Assembly: GCF_024168485.1 (NCBI RefSeq)
Contig: NZ_JALJVY010000003.1
Coordinates: 1-64,000, forward strand
Length of the DNA stretch: 64,000 nt
DNA from: Sphingobium sp. OAS761
GTDB lineage: Bacteria; Pseudomonadota; Alphaproteobacteria; Sphingomonadales; Sphingomonadaceae
Reading direction: 5' to 3'
Below are positions 8,885-18,805 of this stretch, one piece after another (within the stretch, counting starts at the first letter, position 1; the number at the start of each line of letters is the position of its first letter). Both the position numbers and the translations under genes were made by a program. Below the pieces are notes generated by a model, which was not told where the DNA came from, did not search any database, and was given only the letters and a program-made list of their open reading frames with translations.

Positions 8885-9856
8885 ATGTCGACCTTCAGCC
8901 GCCGTACGATATTGGGTGCGGGATTCGCGCTCGCCGCCGTTCCCGGCGTAGCGCTGTCAACGCCGAGCGACGAAACAATCGATCTTTGGCCCGCCGATCC
9001 GCCGGGCGCGACCGGCGCGCGCATCGTCCGCAAGATCGACGACCAGTCGCACGACCCCGCCAGGCCCGACCGCTGGATCAGGGGCATCGACCGGCCGGTG
9101 CTGGTGGTCCGGCGACCTAAACATCCCAACGGCGCCGCGGTCCTGGTGATTCCGGGCGGAAGCTATTGGTTCCTGTCATACGACAATGAGGGGGTGAGCC
9201 AGGCCGACTGGCTCAACGAACGCGGCATCACCGCATTCATCCTGCTCTATCGCCTGCCCGCCGAAGGCTGGCGGCAGCGTGAAGACGTCCCGTTGCAGGA
9301 TGCGCAGCGGGCGATGCGGCTGATCCGGCTTCGGGCAGAACAGTTCGGAGTGATTCCAGATCGCGTGGGTGTGCTCGGTTTCTCCGCCGGTGGCCATCTG
9401 GCCGGGTCACTGGCGACGCGCCATGCCGAGTCCGTTTACACGCCGGTTGACGAGGCTGACCGCCTTTCGGCGCGGCCCGATATCGCCGGCCTGATTTATC
9501 CGGTGATCAGCCTTGATGCGCCGTTCACTCATGCGGGATCCCGCGCCGCCCTGCTTGGTCAGGAACTGACGGAAGCGTCCCGCAAGGCTCGCTCGGTCGA
9601 GCTTCGGGTCACCAAGGATACGCCCCCGACCTTCCTCATGCACGCCGCCGATGACGGGCTGGTGCCTGTCGCCAACAGCATCGCCATGTTTCAGGCAATG
9701 CAGGCGAAGGCGCGTCCCGCCGCGCTCCATGTCTTCGAGCGAGGCGGCCACGGCTTTGGCGTGCGCCTGCCGGCGAGCGAACCCGCGTCGGTTTGGCCGA
9801 AGCTGTTTGCAGCCTTCGCTGCGCGGCACGGCATTTCCCCCCAACAGCAGGACTGA
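8885..9856 (+). CDS. Tat-exported alpha/beta-hydrolase (acetyl/feruloyl esterase-like)
   Basis: ATG 8885 is chosen because it puts a twin-arginine signal at the N-terminus (FSRRTILGAGFALAAVPG). Upstream in-frame codons would bury this signal and overlap the candidate operator. The 323-residue product has an oxyanion-type GGSYWFLSYDNEG, the nucleophile elbow GFSAGGH, and a late DDGLVP aspartate and GGHGFG histidine. This is the pattern of small alpha/beta-hydrolase esterases such as BD-FAE-like acetyl or feruloyl esterases found in hemicellulose loci. Its likely job is to remove ester groups from side-chain sugars in the periplasm; the exact substrate is not shown by sequence. Confidence 0.85.
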   Translation: MSTFSRRTILGAGFALAAVPGVALSTPSDETIDLWPADPPGATGARIVRKIDDQSHDPARPDRWIRGIDRPVLVVRRPKHPNGAAVLVIPGGSYWFLSYDNEGVSQADWLNERGITAFILLYRLPAEGWRQREDVPLQDAQRAMRLIRLRAEQFGVIPDRVGVLGFSAGGHLAGSLATRHAESVYTPVDEADRLSARPDIAGLIYPVISLDAPFTHAGSRAALLGQELTEASRKARSVELRVTKDTPPTFLMHAADDGLVPVANSIAMFQAMQAKARPAALHVFERGGHGFGVRLPASEPASVWPKLFAAFAARHGISPQQQD

Positions 9857-9922
9857 TCCACCGCTGCACAGTCAACGGGCTTGAGAAGAGCGTTAATGGG
9901 CAGCCAGTAATCCAATTTGGCA

Positions 9923-10205
9923 ATGAGGCGCAGGGAATGCATGGCGGCCGCAGGATCGGCTGCGGCGCTGGCGTCGGCTGCTCAGAGCCGGAGCAGCAAG
10001 ACCGGCGGCAACCAACTACGACGATTCGGACTGGGCCAACGTCGACCTGCGCGGCGGACGCGAGGTTGCCCGCGCCGTGGTGGAAACGACCGGCACTCCG
10101 GTGGCGCTGCGCCTGAAGCCGGACCGGATGCTGTTGGCCGGTGATGGCGAAGACGTCCAGCCGCTCACGGTTAATGCGGTCGATGCCGATGCCGATGCCT
10201 GTGCG
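9923..10205 (+). pseudogene. Relic of a Tat-exported GH2 beta-galactosidase
   Basis: An ATG at 9923 opens a signal-like segment MRRRECMAAAGSAAALASAA. In a different frame, NYDDSDWANVDL at 10014-10049 is the hallmark of the GH2 sugar-binding domain. It runs directly into VVETTGTPVALRLKPDRMLL and DGEDVQPLTVNAVDAD (10074-10190), which is C-terminal GH2 sequence. The central catalytic part, normally more than 1.5 kb, is absent. The last GH2-like piece is in frame with the transporter that starts at 10275, which could mislead start-codon prediction. This is a decayed third GH2 gene of the locus. Confidence 0.75.
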
Positions 10206-10232
10206 TCAAACATTGACGGGCCGCATTCGTTC

Positions 10233-10249
10233 AATATACTCATACAAAT
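10233..10249. promoter_or_regulatory. Candidate operator AATATACTCATACAAAT (upstream of transporter operon)
   Basis: The sequence is identical over 17 bases to 8810-8826 and lies 25 bases before the transporter ATG at 10275. The exact duplication in front of two separate genes, in a region where flanking DNA is unrelated, indicates selection for the site itself. Confidence 0.58.
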
Positions 10250-10274
10250 AGGGTTCAGGAGAGGATGGAATCAT

Positions 10275-11618
10275 ATGCCCGCACTGCCCGGCACAACCCA
10301 AGTCACCGTCCAGCCGCACGAAAAATCCGGCGGCTACGGAAAATCATTGGCACTGCTCGCCAGCCTTTTCTTTATGTGGGGCTTCATCACCGTCATCAAC
10401 AACACGCTGCTGCCGCACCTGCGCAGCGTGTTCGAGCTCGATTATACGCAGACGACGTTGATCGAATCGGTCTGGTTCATCGCCTATGCCGTCGCATCCA
10501 TGCCCTCGGCCTTTCTGATCGAGCGTGTCGGATACAAAAAGGCGATCATCATCGGGCTTCTGGTCATGGCGACAGGCGCGCTGGGCATGGTCCCGGCCGC
10601 CCGCATCCCGTCCTATGAGATCACCTTGTTCGCGCTGTTCGTGATCGCATGCGGCATCGCGCTGCTCCAGGTGGCAGCCAACCCCTATGTGGCGGTGATC
10701 GGACCGCCGGAATCGTCGGAGTCGCGCCTCACCCTGGTGCAGGCCTTCAATTCGATGGGGACCTTTTTCGCGCCCTATTTCGGCGGCTACCTTATCCTCA
10801 GCCGGACGACCGGCGGCACCTCGCTCGAAGGCACCCAGATCTCCGCCGCCGAGCGGCTGGCCGACGCACAGGCAACCCAGTTGCCCTATATCATGGTCGC
10901 AGTGGTGCTGGTCATTATCGCCATGGTCTTCTGGCGCGCGAAGCTACCCGCCTTGGGTGCGGCAGCCCGCCGCGCCCACGCCTCCGAGCGCACAACCATC
11001 CCGCTGTGGAAAGTCTGGGCGCACCCGATCTACAAGCATCGCAATCTGGCGTTCGGCATCCCGGCGATCTTCATCTACCTGATCGCCGAAATCGGCGTCG
11101 CGAACCTCTTCATCAACTTTGCCATCCTGCCCGAGATCGCCGGCATAACCCCTGCGAAAGCGGCCAATTACCTGGTGTTGCTGTGGGGCGGAATGATGGT
11201 GGGCCGCTTTGCCGGTGCCTTCATCATGCGCGCCTCTCCCGCCAGCAGGGTGCTCGCCACCTATGCCTCGGCCGCTTTCCTGGTCATGATCGGCGCCGCC
11301 ACGCTGCATGGGCCGCTGGCGATGTGGTGCCTGATCCTTGTCGGATTGTGCCATTCCATCATGTTCCCGGCCATCTTCGCCATGGGGATCAAGGGTCTGG
11401 GTCCGCTGACCGAAGAAGGATCGGGCCTCCTGATCATGGCGATTGCCGGCGGCGCTTTGGTGGTCGTGCAGGGCTGGCTGGCCGACACCGTCGGCTTGCA
11501 GAACAGCTTCTGGCTCACGGTCGCGTGCGAGGTTTACATCATCTTCTATGCCTTGTGGGGCAGCAAGCCTACCCACGCCCTGCCGCCGGAAGAACTGCGT
11601 GATCCGGAGCAGGCATAA
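10275..11618 (+). CDS. Sugar:H+ symporter, FucP/GluP family (MFS)
   Basis: The 447-residue protein has about 12 membrane segments. Characteristic pieces include SLFFMWGFITVINNTLLPHL in TM1, then NPYVAVIGPPE and QAFNSMGTFFAPYFGG, as in the FucP/GluP group that imports L-fucose, glucose or galactose across the inner membrane. ATG 10275 is chosen because the upstream in-frame extension is the GH2 relic; AGGAGAGG precedes it. It is followed after 18 bases by dgoK and dgoA, so it probably brings in galactose, glucose or arabinose for the oxidative pathway encoded downstream. Confidence 0.9.
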   Translation: MPALPGTTQVTVQPHEKSGGYGKSLALLASLFFMWGFITVINNTLLPHLRSVFELDYTQTTLIESVWFIAYAVASMPSAFLIERVGYKKAIIIGLLVMATGALGMVPAARIPSYEITLFALFVIACGIALLQVAANPYVAVIGPPESSESRLTLVQAFNSMGTFFAPYFGGYLILSRTTGGTSLEGTQISAAERLADAQATQLPYIMVAVVLVIIAMVFWRAKLPALGAAARRAHASERTTIPLWKVWAHPIYKHRNLAFGIPAIFIYLIAEIGVANLFINFAILPEIAGITPAKAANYLVLLWGGMMVGRFAGAFIMRASPASRVLATYASAAFLVMIGAATLHGPLAMWCLILVGLCHSIMFPAIFAMGIKGLGPLTEEGSGLLIMAIAGGALVVVQGWLADTVGLQNSFWLTVACEVYIIFYALWGSKPTHALPPEELRDPEQA

Positions 11619-11636
11619 CCAGCCGGATTGCGGATC

Positions 11637-12530
11637 ATGGCAGAAATCAGCATAGTTGGGGATTGGGGCAGTACGCACCTTCGGCTCTGGCGCCTGGAGG
11701 GAACCAAGGTCACGGACAGGCGGGAAGGTCCTGGCGTGATCGGCCTCCAACAAGCTCCGGCCGATGTGTTGTTGGAGGCGATCGCCCCCTGGCGTGCGGT
11801 GGGCGCCAGCCGCGTCACCTTGTGCGGCATGGCGGGCGCGCGTGGCGGCCTCTATGAGGTCGGCTACGCCCCCTGCCCTCTCGATGCCGCGCAATGGGCA
11901 GATCGGGCGGCCGCCTTCACACTTCACGGCCTTGTCGTTCGCATCGCCGCCGGTTGCGCTCATGAACGCAGCGGCGGCTTTCGCGACCTTATGCGCGGAG
12001 AAGAAACGCAGCTGTTCGGCGCGATGGCACTGGACGCCGAACTGGCAGCGGGCAGGCACCTGCTGATCCTGCCGGGAACGCACAGCAAATGGGCCGTTGT
12101 CGAAAATGGCCGCATCGCAGGCTTTCGCACCTTTCTGACCGGCGAACTGTTCGCCCGGCTCCAGGGGTCCAGTCTTCTGCCCGGCCCGGCGGCTGCACAA
12201 AGCGACGACAATGCGGCCTTTGCTGCTGGCGTAGAGACGGCGCGCGAAGGCGGGTTGCTTGGAAATCTGTTTCTGACCCGTTCCGCGCAGGTCGATGCGG
12301 GGCAGTCGCCCCAATGGGCATCAGCCTTTCTTTCGGGCCTTCTGATCGGAAGCGAATGCGTCGAAATGGTCGGCACCACCCCTCCCTCTTCGCCGGTCCG
12401 CATCATTGGCGCACCCGGCCTGGCGGAGCGTTATGCAGCGGCACTGATCCGGTTCGGAACCCGTACCGAACGGCCTGACGCGGATGCCTGCACTCTGGCC
12501 GGATTGAGGATGATCGATGCCGACAATTGA
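11637..12530 (+). CDS. dgoK: 2-dehydro-3-deoxygalactonokinase (DgoK)
   Basis: The 297-residue protein begins with the phosphate-binding GDWGSTHLRLWRL motif and contains CGMAGARGGL, MRGEETQLFGA and LILPGTHSKWAVVENGRI, all typical of DgoK. It phosphorylates 2-keto-3-deoxygalactonate in the De Ley-Doudoroff galactose pathway in the cytoplasm. ATG 11637 is preferred to TTG 11628. The gene lies between the transporter and dgoA, and its 3' end overlaps dgoA by 14 bases, so the three form one operon. Confidence 0.93.
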   Translation: MAEISIVGDWGSTHLRLWRLEGTKVTDRREGPGVIGLQQAPADVLLEAIAPWRAVGASRVTLCGMAGARGGLYEVGYAPCPLDAAQWADRAAAFTLHGLVVRIAAGCAHERSGGFRDLMRGEETQLFGAMALDAELAAGRHLLILPGTHSKWAVVENGRIAGFRTFLTGELFARLQGSSLLPGPAAAQSDDNAAFAAGVETAREGGLLGNLFLTRSAQVDAGQSPQWASAFLSGLLIGSECVEMVGTTPPSSPVRIIGAPGLAERYAAALIRFGTRTERPDADACTLAGLRMIDADN

Positions 12531-13140
12531 CGAACTGCTGGCGGCGGGCGCTCCGCCCATTATCGCGATATTGAGGGGTATCCAACCGGACGAAGCGATT
12601 GCCGCGGCGATGGCGCTGATCGGCGCGGGCATTCGCATGATCGAGGTACCGCTGAACTCGCCCGAGCCGCTCAAGAGCATCGCGACCATGCAGGCAAGCT
12701 TTGGCGAGAGCGCCTTGATCGGCGCGGGTACGGTGCTGACCGTCGAGGCGGTCGATGCCGTAGCCGATACGGGCGCGCGCCTGGTCTTCACGCCCAATGT
12801 CGCCTCCCCCGTCATCGCGCATGCGGTGGAGCGCGGGCTGGAGATCATGCCCGGCTGTATGACGCCGACTGAGGCTTTCGCTGCCATCTCCGCAGGGGCG
12901 TCGCGGCTCAAGCTCTTCCCAGCCGCGACGCTTGGCATGGGCCATTTCAAGGCGATGCGCGAGGTGTTGCCGAAAAATGTCGGGGTCTGGGCGGTAGGGG
13001 GCGTCGACGAAACCAATGCCGCCGCGTGGATTGCCGCCGGGGCCGCAGGCGTGGCCGCAGGCGGCAGCCTCTATCGTCCGGGTCGCTCCGTCGAAGAAAT
13101 CGGCCGGATTGCGCACGATCTGATCGCAGCGCTGCGGTGA
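12517..13140 (+). CDS. dgoA: 2-dehydro-3-deoxy-6-phosphogalactonate aldolase (DgoA)
   Basis: The 207-residue protein is a class I KDPG/KDPGal aldolase. It contains IIAILRGIQPDEA, the catalytic glutamate in IEVPLNSP, GAGTVLTVEAVDA, FTPNVASPV and the Schiff-base lysine in ASRLKLFPA. It cleaves 2-keto-3-deoxy-6-phosphogalactonate to pyruvate and glyceraldehyde-3-phosphate. The pairing with dgoK rather than with edd or zwf genes favours the galactose substrate over KDPG. Confidence 0.93.
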   Translation: MPTIDELLAAGAPPIIAILRGIQPDEAIAAAMALIGAGIRMIEVPLNSPEPLKSIATMQASFGESALIGAGTVLTVEAVDAVADTGARLVFTPNVASPVIAHAVERGLEIMPGCMTPTEAFAAISAGASRLKLFPAATLGMGHFKAMREVLPKNVGVWAVGGVDETNAAAWIAAGAAGVAAGGSLYRPGRSVEEIGRIAHDLIAALR

Positions 13141-13187
13141 TCTGTCCGCGAGCGATATTCCGCTTGTCTATCGGCGCATAATTTGCG

Positions 13188-13205
13188 ATTTGTCTGAGTA
13201 TATTG
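13188..13205. promoter_or_regulatory. Candidate operator ATTTGTCTGAGTATATTG (upstream of galM)
   Basis: This is the best match to the combined motif on the plus strand and lies 21 bases before the galM ATG. It is oriented opposite to the sites at 8810 and 10233 relative to the direction of transcription, which argues for an operator rather than a core promoter element. Confidence 0.55.
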
Positions 13206-13226
13206 AGCGACCCCGGAGAGGCTTCT

Positions 13227-14372
13227 ATGACGGCAACACTCGGCACTATTGGGAAGGTAGCGATCGCAATGACCGTCGGCATCGCCTCTCCCACGCTCGC
13301 CGCCACCGCGAGCAAGCAGACCTTCGGGTCGCTCGCCGACGGTACGCGGGTCGAACGCATCACCCTGACCAACGCCAACGGCGTATCGGCCGGCGTGATT
13401 ACGCTGGGTGCTACGCTCCAGTCGCTGATAGTGCCGGACCGCGACGGCAAGCCGGGCGATGTCGTCCTAGGCCACGACACGGCCCAGGAATATCTGGTCA
13501 AACCGCAATTCTTCGGCGTCAGCGTCGGACGTTATGCCAATCGTATCGCCAGGGGGCGCTTCAGCCTCGACGGAAAGGAATATGTGCTCGAAACCAATGA
13601 CGGCCCCAACCATCTTCACGGCGGCTTCAATGGATTCGACAAGCGTATATGGACGGTCGAGTCGCTGACGAGCGGTTCCGAGGCGCGGGTGGTGCTGCGC
13701 TATGTCAGTCCCGACGGCGAAGGCGGTTATCCCGGCACGCTGACATCCACCGTGACCTATGCGCTCAATGAGAAGAACGAGCTTTCGATCGAATATCGCG
13801 CCACGACGAACAAGCCGACGATCGTCAACCTGACCAATCATGCCTATTTCGACCTGTCGGCCGGCACCGCACCGGGCGGCGTGATGGACCACAAGCTGAC
13901 GCTGCAGGCCGAGCGCTATACGCCCGTGGATGCAACGCTTATTCCGACCGGAGAACGGCGGGCGGTCGCCGGGACGCCCTTTGACTTCCGCCAACCCACG
14001 GCCATCGGTGCGCGCGTGCGCGACGGCCGCGATGACCAGATCCGCACCGGAACGGGCTATGATCATAATTTCATCGTCAACGGCACGGCAGGAACATTGC
14101 GTCCCGCGGCCCGGCTCGAAGATCCACTGTCGGGGCGCGTGATGGACATGCTCGTCACCGCGCCGGGCTTGCAATTTTATTCAGGCAATTTTCTCGACGG
14201 CAGCGTCGCAGGGAGGAACGGCCGCATCTACCGCCAGGGCGACGGGCTGTGCCTGGAACCGCAGGTGTTTCCCGACGCCCCGAACAAGCCCGATTTCCCG
14301 TCGGCGCGGCTCGATCCCGGGCAAACCTACGTGAACAAGATGGTTTTCCGCTTTTCCTCATCCGGCAAATGA
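13227..14372 (+). CDS. galM: Aldose 1-epimerase (mutarotase), exported
   Basis: The 381-residue protein has a signal peptide ([18 protein letters not shown]) and GalM motifs: [22 protein letters not shown], a catalytic histidine in [11 protein letters not shown], and a catalytic glutamate late in the chain ([15 protein letters not shown]). It interconverts alpha and beta anomers of released aldoses, here probably in the periplasm. ATG 13227 has GGAGAGG upstream; the earlier in-frame TTG lies inside the operator. The next gene follows after 25 bases. Confidence 0.92.
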   Translation: MTATLGTIGKVAIAMTVGIASPTLAATASKQTFGSLADGTRVERITLTNANGVSAGVITLGATLQSLIVPDRDGKPGDVVLGHDTAQEYLVKPQFFGVSVGRYANRIARGRFSLDGKEYVLETNDGPNHLHGGFNGFDKRIWTVESLTSGSEARVVLRYVSPDGEGGYPGTLTSTVTYALNEKNELSIEYRATTNKPTIVNLTNHAYFDLSAGTAPGGVMDHKLTLQAERYTPVDATLIPTGERRAVAGTPFDFRQPTAIGARVRDGRDDQIRTGTGYDHNFIVNGTAGTLRPAARLEDPLSGRVMDMLVTAPGLQFYSGNFLDGSVAGRNGRIYRQGDGLCLEPQVFPDAPNKPDFPSARLDPGQTYVNKMVFRFSSSGK

Positions 14373-14397
14373 CCGGCCCAGAAGGTTTCCGCAGAAC

Positions 14398-16203
14398 ATG
14401 ACAGACGATATTTCCCACGAGCGACCCAAGCTTCGTTCGCGCGCCTGGTTCGACGACCCAACCAACACAGACATGACGGCGCTCTACCTGGAGCGCTACA
14501 TGAATTTCGGCCTGTCACTCGAGGAACTTCAGTCGGGCAAGCCGATCATCGGCATTGCGCAGACCGGCAGCGACCTGTCGCCTTGCAACCGCCATCACAT
14601 CGTGCTCGCCGAGCGTGTGCGCGAAGGCATTCGCGAGGCAGGCGGCATCGCGATCGAATTTCCCGTCCACCCGATTCAGGAAACGGGCAAGCGCCCGACG
14701 GCCGGGCTCGATCGCAATCTCGCCTACATGGCGCTGGTCGAGGTGCTGTTCGGCTATCCGCTCGACGGTGTGGTCCTGACCATCGGCTGCGACAAGACGA
14801 CCCCGGCCTGCCTGATGGCGGCGGCGACGGTCAACATTCCCGCGATCGCCCTGTCGGTCGGCCCGATGCTGAACGGCTGGCACAAGGGCGAGCGCACCGG
14901 GTCGGGCACGATCGTGTGGAAGGCGCGTGAGATGCTGGCGGCGGGCGAGATCGACTATAAGGGTTTCATCAAGCTCGTAGCCTCCTCCGCGCCGTCGACC
15001 GGCTATTGCAACACCATGGGCACCGCGACGACGATGAACTCGCTGGCCGAGGCGCTGGGCATGTCGCTGCCGGGATCGGCGGCGATCCCCGCGCCCTATC
15101 GCGACCGTCAGGAGTGCGCCTATCGCACTGGCCTCCAGATCGTCGAGATGGTCGCCACCGACCGCAAGCCGAGCGACGTGATGACGCGCGACGCTTTCAT
15201 CAACGCGATCCGAGTCAATTCGGCTATCGGCGGCTCGACCAACGCACCCATTCACCTGAACGCAATCGCGCGCCATCTGGGGTTGGAGCTTTCGGTCGAC
15301 GACTGGCAGACGTTCGGCCGCGAGGTGCCGTTGCTCGTCAATCTCCAGCCAGCGGGCGAATATCTGGGCGAGGATTATTACCGCGCGGGCGGCGTGCCCG
15401 CCGTGGTCTCCGAACTGATGAAACAGGGGCTGATCGAGGAAGGCGCGCTCACGGTCAACGGACGGACCATCGGGGAGAATTGCCAGGACGCGATCATTGA
15501 GGACGAGCGGGTGATCCGCCCGTTCGGCCAGGCGCTGAAACCCGCGGCCGGTTTCTCGGTGCTGCGCGGCAATCTGTTCGACAGCGCCATCATGAAGCTC
15601 TCGGTGATCTCGCCGGAATTTCGCGAACGTTACCTGTCTAACCCCGAAGACCCCGACGCATTCGAGGGTCCGGTCGTGGTGTTCGACGGCCCCGAGGACT
15701 ATCACGACCGCATCGACAATCCTGCGCTCGGAATCGATGCGAGCACATTGCTTATCCTGCGCGGCGCAGGACCGGTCGGCTTTCCCGGCGCGGCCGAGGT
15801 CGTGAACATGCGGCCGCCGGCCTATCTCCTCAAGGCGGGGATCCACGCCCTTCCCTGCATCGGCGACGGAAGACAGTCCGGCACCTCCGGCAGTCCGTCC
15901 ATTCTCAACGCCTCTCCCGAAGCGGCGGTGAACGGCGGACTGGCGCTGTTGAAGACCGGCGACCGGGTCCGCATCGACCTGCGCAAGGGCGAGGCCAACG
16001 TGCTGATTTCAGACGAAGAGTTGGCCCGGCGGCGGTCGGAGCTTGAGGCGGCCGGTGGCTATAGCTACCCAGCGCACCAGACGCCCTGGCAGGAAATGCA
16101 GCGCGCCGCCGTCGGCCAGATCGAGACAGGCGCCGTGCTGGAACCGGCCGTAAAATATCAGAAGCTCGCGCAGACCATCGGTGTGCCCCGCCATAATCAT
16201 TGA
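14398..16203 (+). CDS. IlvD/Edd-family pentonate/hexonate dehydratase (XylD/AraC type)
   Basis: The 601-residue protein closely resembles Caulobacter XylD along its length: [33 protein letters not shown], the cluster cysteine in [25 protein letters not shown] and the C-terminal [15 protein letters not shown]. Members are Fe-S, Mg-dependent dehydratases that turn D-xylonate, L-arabonate or D-galactonate into 2-keto-3-deoxy acids. No other sugar-acid dehydratase is visible in the window, while pathways for all three sugars are present, so it may serve more than one acid. It is cotranscribed with galM and followed by a strong terminator. Exact substrate preference cannot be read from sequence. 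Confidence 0.9.
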   Translation: MTDDISHERPKLRSRAWFDDPTNTDMTALYLERYMNFGLSLEELQSGKPIIGIAQTGSDLSPCNRHHIVLAERVREGIREAGGIAIEFPVHPIQETGKRPTAGLDRNLAYMALVEVLFGYPLDGVVLTIGCDKTTPACLMAAATVNIPAIALSVGPMLNGWHKGERTGSGTIVWKAREMLAAGEIDYKGFIKLVASSAPSTGYCNTMGTATTMNSLAEALGMSLPGSAAIPAPYRDRQECAYRTGLQIVEMVATDRKPSDVMTRDAFINAIRVNSAIGGSTNAPIHLNAIARHLGLELSVDDWQTFGREVPLLVNLQPAGEYLGEDYYRAGGVPAVVSELMKQGLIEEGALTVNGRTIGENCQDAIIEDERVIRPFGQALKPAAGFSVLRGNLFDSAIMKLSVISPEFRERYLSNPEDPDAFEGPVVVFDGPEDYHDRIDNPALGIDASTLLILRGAGPVGFPGAAEVVNMRPPAYLLKAGIHALPCIGDGRQSGTSGSPSILNASPEAAVNGGLALLKTGDRVRIDLRKGEANVLISDEELARRRSELEAAGGYSYPAHQTPWQEMQRAAVGQIETGAVLEPAVKYQKLAQTIGVPRHNH

Positions 16204-16216
16204 TACGAGCTGCACA

Positions 16217-16243
16217 GGGCCGCGTGTAGATATATACGCGGTC
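16217..16243. other. Inverted repeat preceding the terminator
   Basis: GGGCCGCGTG at 16217-16226 pairs with TACGCGGTCC at 16234-16243 (one imperfect pair) around a short AT-rich loop. It stands just before the strong terminator at 16251 and could be a processing or stabilising hairpin at the 3' end of the dehydratase mRNA. Confidence 0.4.
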
Positions 16244-16250
16244 CATTAAT

Positions 16251-16287
16251 GGGGCCCGGCGTTTGTTCGTCGGGCCCCCTTTTTGTT
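16251..16287 (+). terminator. Rho-independent terminator after the dehydratase gene
   Basis: GGGGCCCG at 16251-16258 and CGGGCCCC at 16271-16278 form a perfect 8-pair GC stem, followed by CTTTTTGTT. It ends the plus-strand galM-dehydratase operon and separates it from the convergent minus-strand GH51 operon. Confidence 0.85.
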
Positions 16288-16329
16288 CAGTCACCGACCA
16301 AAGGACGAATCCGGTCGAACGCAGCGATC

Positions 16330-17859
16330 CTAGTCCACCGCGACGACGGCAATCGACTTCGCGGGGAGGTCGAACACCAGCTTGCCGCCCACGATCTTGC
16401 CCGAATAGCTGACCGGCTTGATCGCATCCGGCTTTTGAAAGCTGTTGTGCGCGTCCATCGTGGCGCCCGTGAGCACCCGGCCCGTCGCCTTGCCGGATAG
16501 ATTGGTTGTGACCCGCATCGCCTTGTGGGGATCGACATTCACCAGCGACAGCCAGAGCTTGCCGTCGGTCCCGCGCGCCGCCGAAACGTCGACCGAGGGA
16601 ATGCTGACCTCGCCCAGCACATAAGGGGGGGCTGCCACGGTCGCCGGATAGGGCGTCGCCCCCTGGAAGGGCACATACATGTCGAACAGATGATAAGTGG
16701 GGGTGAGGACCATCTTTTCCTTGTCGGTGAGGATCATCGCCTGAAGCACATTCACCATCTGCGCGATATTCGCGATCTTCACCCGGTCGGTGTGCCGATG
16801 GAAAATATTGAGCGTCAGAGCCGCGACCTCCGCATCGCGCAGGCTGTTCTGCTGATAGAGGAAACCCGGCGTTGAACCCGGTTCCTGATCATACCAGGTG
16901 CCCCATTCATCGACCGCCAGGATCACCTTCTTTTCGGGATCATATTTGTCCATGATGGCGCTGTGCCGCGTAACCAGTTCGTCCATGGCCCGCGCGTTCC
17001 GGAGCGTGCTCGCCCATTCCGCTTCGGCAAAGCCCGTCGCCTGCCCCTTCGTCGCCCAGTCCTTGGGGATGGTGTAATAATGGAGGCTGATCGCTTCCAC
17101 TTGCGTCCCGGCACGCTGCATCAAGACTTCTGTCCAATTATAATCGTCGGCATTCGCGCCACTCGCCACCCGCACCGTACCGGGCGCATGAAGCCCGGCA
17201 TAGGAGCTGAAGCGGCGCACGAGATCGGCTGCATATTCGACGCGCATCTGGCCACCGCAGCCCCAGCTTTCATTGCCGATGCCGACATATTTGACCGACC
17301 AGGGCTTGTCCCGGCCATTGGCGCGGCGTTCCTGCGCCATGGCGGAGGCGCCGCCAGCCGTCATATATTCCATCCATCGCGCCAGTTCGCGCGGCGTGCC
17401 CGATCCCATATTGGCCGCAACATAGGCGTCGGCGCCGATCAGTTCGACGAAGTCCATGAATTCATGGGTGCCGAAGGCATTGTTTTCGGGCACGCCGCCC
17501 CAAAATTTGTTCAGGCGCATCGGGCGTTTTTCGCGCGAGCCGATCCCGTCGCGCCAATCATAATCATCGGCGAAACAGCCGCCCGGCCAGCGCACCATCG
17601 GCACCTTGATCTTGCGGAGCGCCTCGACGACGTCGGTACGATAGCCTCTGACGTTGGGAATATCGGAATCGGGACCGACCCAGACACCTTCATAGACGCC
17701 GCGCCCCAGATGTTCGGCAAATTGGCCATAGACGGCGCGCTCGATCTTCGGCCCCGGCTTGCCGATGTCGACCGTGACCTTCACATCGACTTGCGCTTGC
17801 GCGCCGGTTGCCATGATCATGGCGGAGGCCGCGAGCACGGCGCGATCCAGAAACTTCAT
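16330..17859 (-). CDS. GH51 alpha-L-arabinofuranosidase, exported
   Basis: The 509-residue protein has a signal peptide ([15 protein letters not shown]) and a GH51 barrel with acid/base Glu197 in [11 protein letters not shown] and nucleophile Glu318 in AVDEWGTWY, then a C-terminal beta-sandwich. It should release L-arabinose from side chains of xyloglucan, arabinoxylan or arabinan. ATG 17859 is chosen because GGGAGGG lies upstream and the longer frame overlaps the preceding gene. It is the last gene of an operon whose other members oxidise arabinose, so the enzyme and the catabolic route are made together. Confidence 0.93.
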   Translation of the reverse strand: MKFLDRAVLAASAMIMATGAQAQVDVKVTVDIGKPGPKIERAVYGQFAEHLGRGVYEGVWVGPDSDIPNVRGYRTDVVEALRKIKVPMVRWPGGCFADDYDWRDGIGSREKRPMRLNKFWGGVPENNAFGTHEFMDFVELIGADAYVAANMGSGTPRELARWMEYMTAGGASAMAQERRANGRDKPWSVKYVGIGNESWGCGGQMRVEYAADLVRRFSSYAGLHAPGTVRVASGANADDYNWTEVLMQRAGTQVEAISLHYYTIPKDWATKGQATGFAEAEWASTLRNARAMDELVTRHSAIMDKYDPEKKVILAVDEWGTWYDQEPGSTPGFLYQQNSLRDAEVAALTLNIFHRHTDRVKIANIAQMVNVLQAMILTDKEKMVLTPTYHLFDMYVPFQGATPYPATVAAPPYVLGEVSIPSVDVSAARGTDGKLWLSLVNVDPHKAMRVTTNLSGKATGRVLTGATMDAHNSFQKPDAIKPVSYSGKIVGGKLVFDLPAKSIAVVAVD

Positions 17860-17881
17860 TTTTCCCTCCCTGATTGCCGCT

Positions 17882-18805
17882 TCATATCCAGTCGAACGGC
17901 TCGACGACGGTACGCCGACCGAGCAGGAAGGCATCGGCCACCAGACGGAAAGGCGTCAGGTCGATGTCGCTCCTGCCCGCGGCTATGAGCTGCGCGAAAT
18001 GGCGATAAAGCCGTGGATATTCGCCTTCGTTCCCTACATCGACGGCTGCTCCATCGACCGCCATCCGCGAAGCGCCGTCGGTCAGGGTGAGAAGGCCGTG
18101 ATCGGTTTCGATATCGATCATCCAGGTCTGCGGACCACGCTGGTCGAAATCGAACGCGACGCGAACCGGAACGCCGGCGCTGTCGAGATGCAGGTCGGCA
18201 GCGATCGGCGCCTGCCGGTTGGCGGGGAAGCGCAAGTCCGCCTCCTCGAGAATCAATCCGTGCGGCAACAGCCGCGTAATGACCGACAGGGCGTTGATGC
18301 CGGGGTCGAACACACCGATGCCCGGCTCCCAGATCCACTCCTGGCCCGGATGCCAGAAACGCACGTCTTCCTTCCAGTTGACGGTGACATTCCGGATCGT
18401 CCTTCCGCGCAACCAGTCAAGAGCGGGCGCCACCCCTGCGGCGGCACGCGAGTGCCAGGACGCGAAAAAGGTTCGTCCCGCCTCGGCCGCCATTCTTGCG
18501 AATGCTTCGGCTTCGCTCAGCGTCGCCGCCGGCGGCTTTTCGATCATGACGTGAAGCCCGTGTCCCAGCGCCTGCTCGACCAGCGCGAGCCGACCGCGCG
18601 GAGGGGTGCAGATCGCGATGGCCTTCACCTGCGGCATGGCGGCCATCATGGCGTCGATGTCAGGAAAGGCTGGAATCCCCTGCGGCGCCTCGTGTCCCGT
18701 CACGGCGGCGACCAGTTCGAAATCGCCGCTCTCCGCCAGCGTCGGCACATGCTGATCGCGCGCGATCTTGCCGATCCCGGCAAGCGCTATGGGCAGAGCG
18801 CTCAT
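17882..18805 (-). CDS. Gfo/Idh/MocA-family sugar 1-dehydrogenase (L-arabinose/D-galactose)
   Basis: The 307-residue protein has the N-terminal dinucleotide fold ([14 protein letters not shown]), the EKP motif in [10 protein letters not shown], and [23 protein letters not shown], a signature of bacterial L-arabinose/D-galactose 1-dehydrogenases such as Azospirillum AraA and Rhizobium/Pseudomonas GalD. These enzymes accept both sugars because C2-C4 configurations are the same. It produces the 1,4- or 1,5-lactone. The start overlaps the stop of the upstream AraD1-like gene by ATGA. Its neighbours indicate L-arabinose as one main substrate. Confidence 0.87.
   Translation of the reverse strand: MSALPIALAGIGKIARDQHVPTLAESGDFELVAAVTGHEAPQGIPAFPDIDAMMAAMPQVKAIAICTPPRGRLALVEQALGHGLHVMIEKPPAATLSEAEAFARMAAEAGRTFFASWHSRAAAGVAPALDWLRGRTIRNVTVNWKEDVRFWHPGQEWIWEPGIGVFDPGINALSVITRLLPHGLILEEADLRFPANRQAPIAADLHLDSAGVPVRVAFDFDQRGPQTWMIDIETDHGLLTLTDGASRMAVDGAAVDVGNEGEYPRLYRHFAQLIAAGRSDIDLTPFRLVADAFLLGRRTVVEPFDWI

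Noticed and set aside
14515..15846. 443-residue open frame antisense to the dehydratase
   Set aside because: Shadow of the IlvD/Edd gene; composition is arginine- and histidine-rich with no family features.
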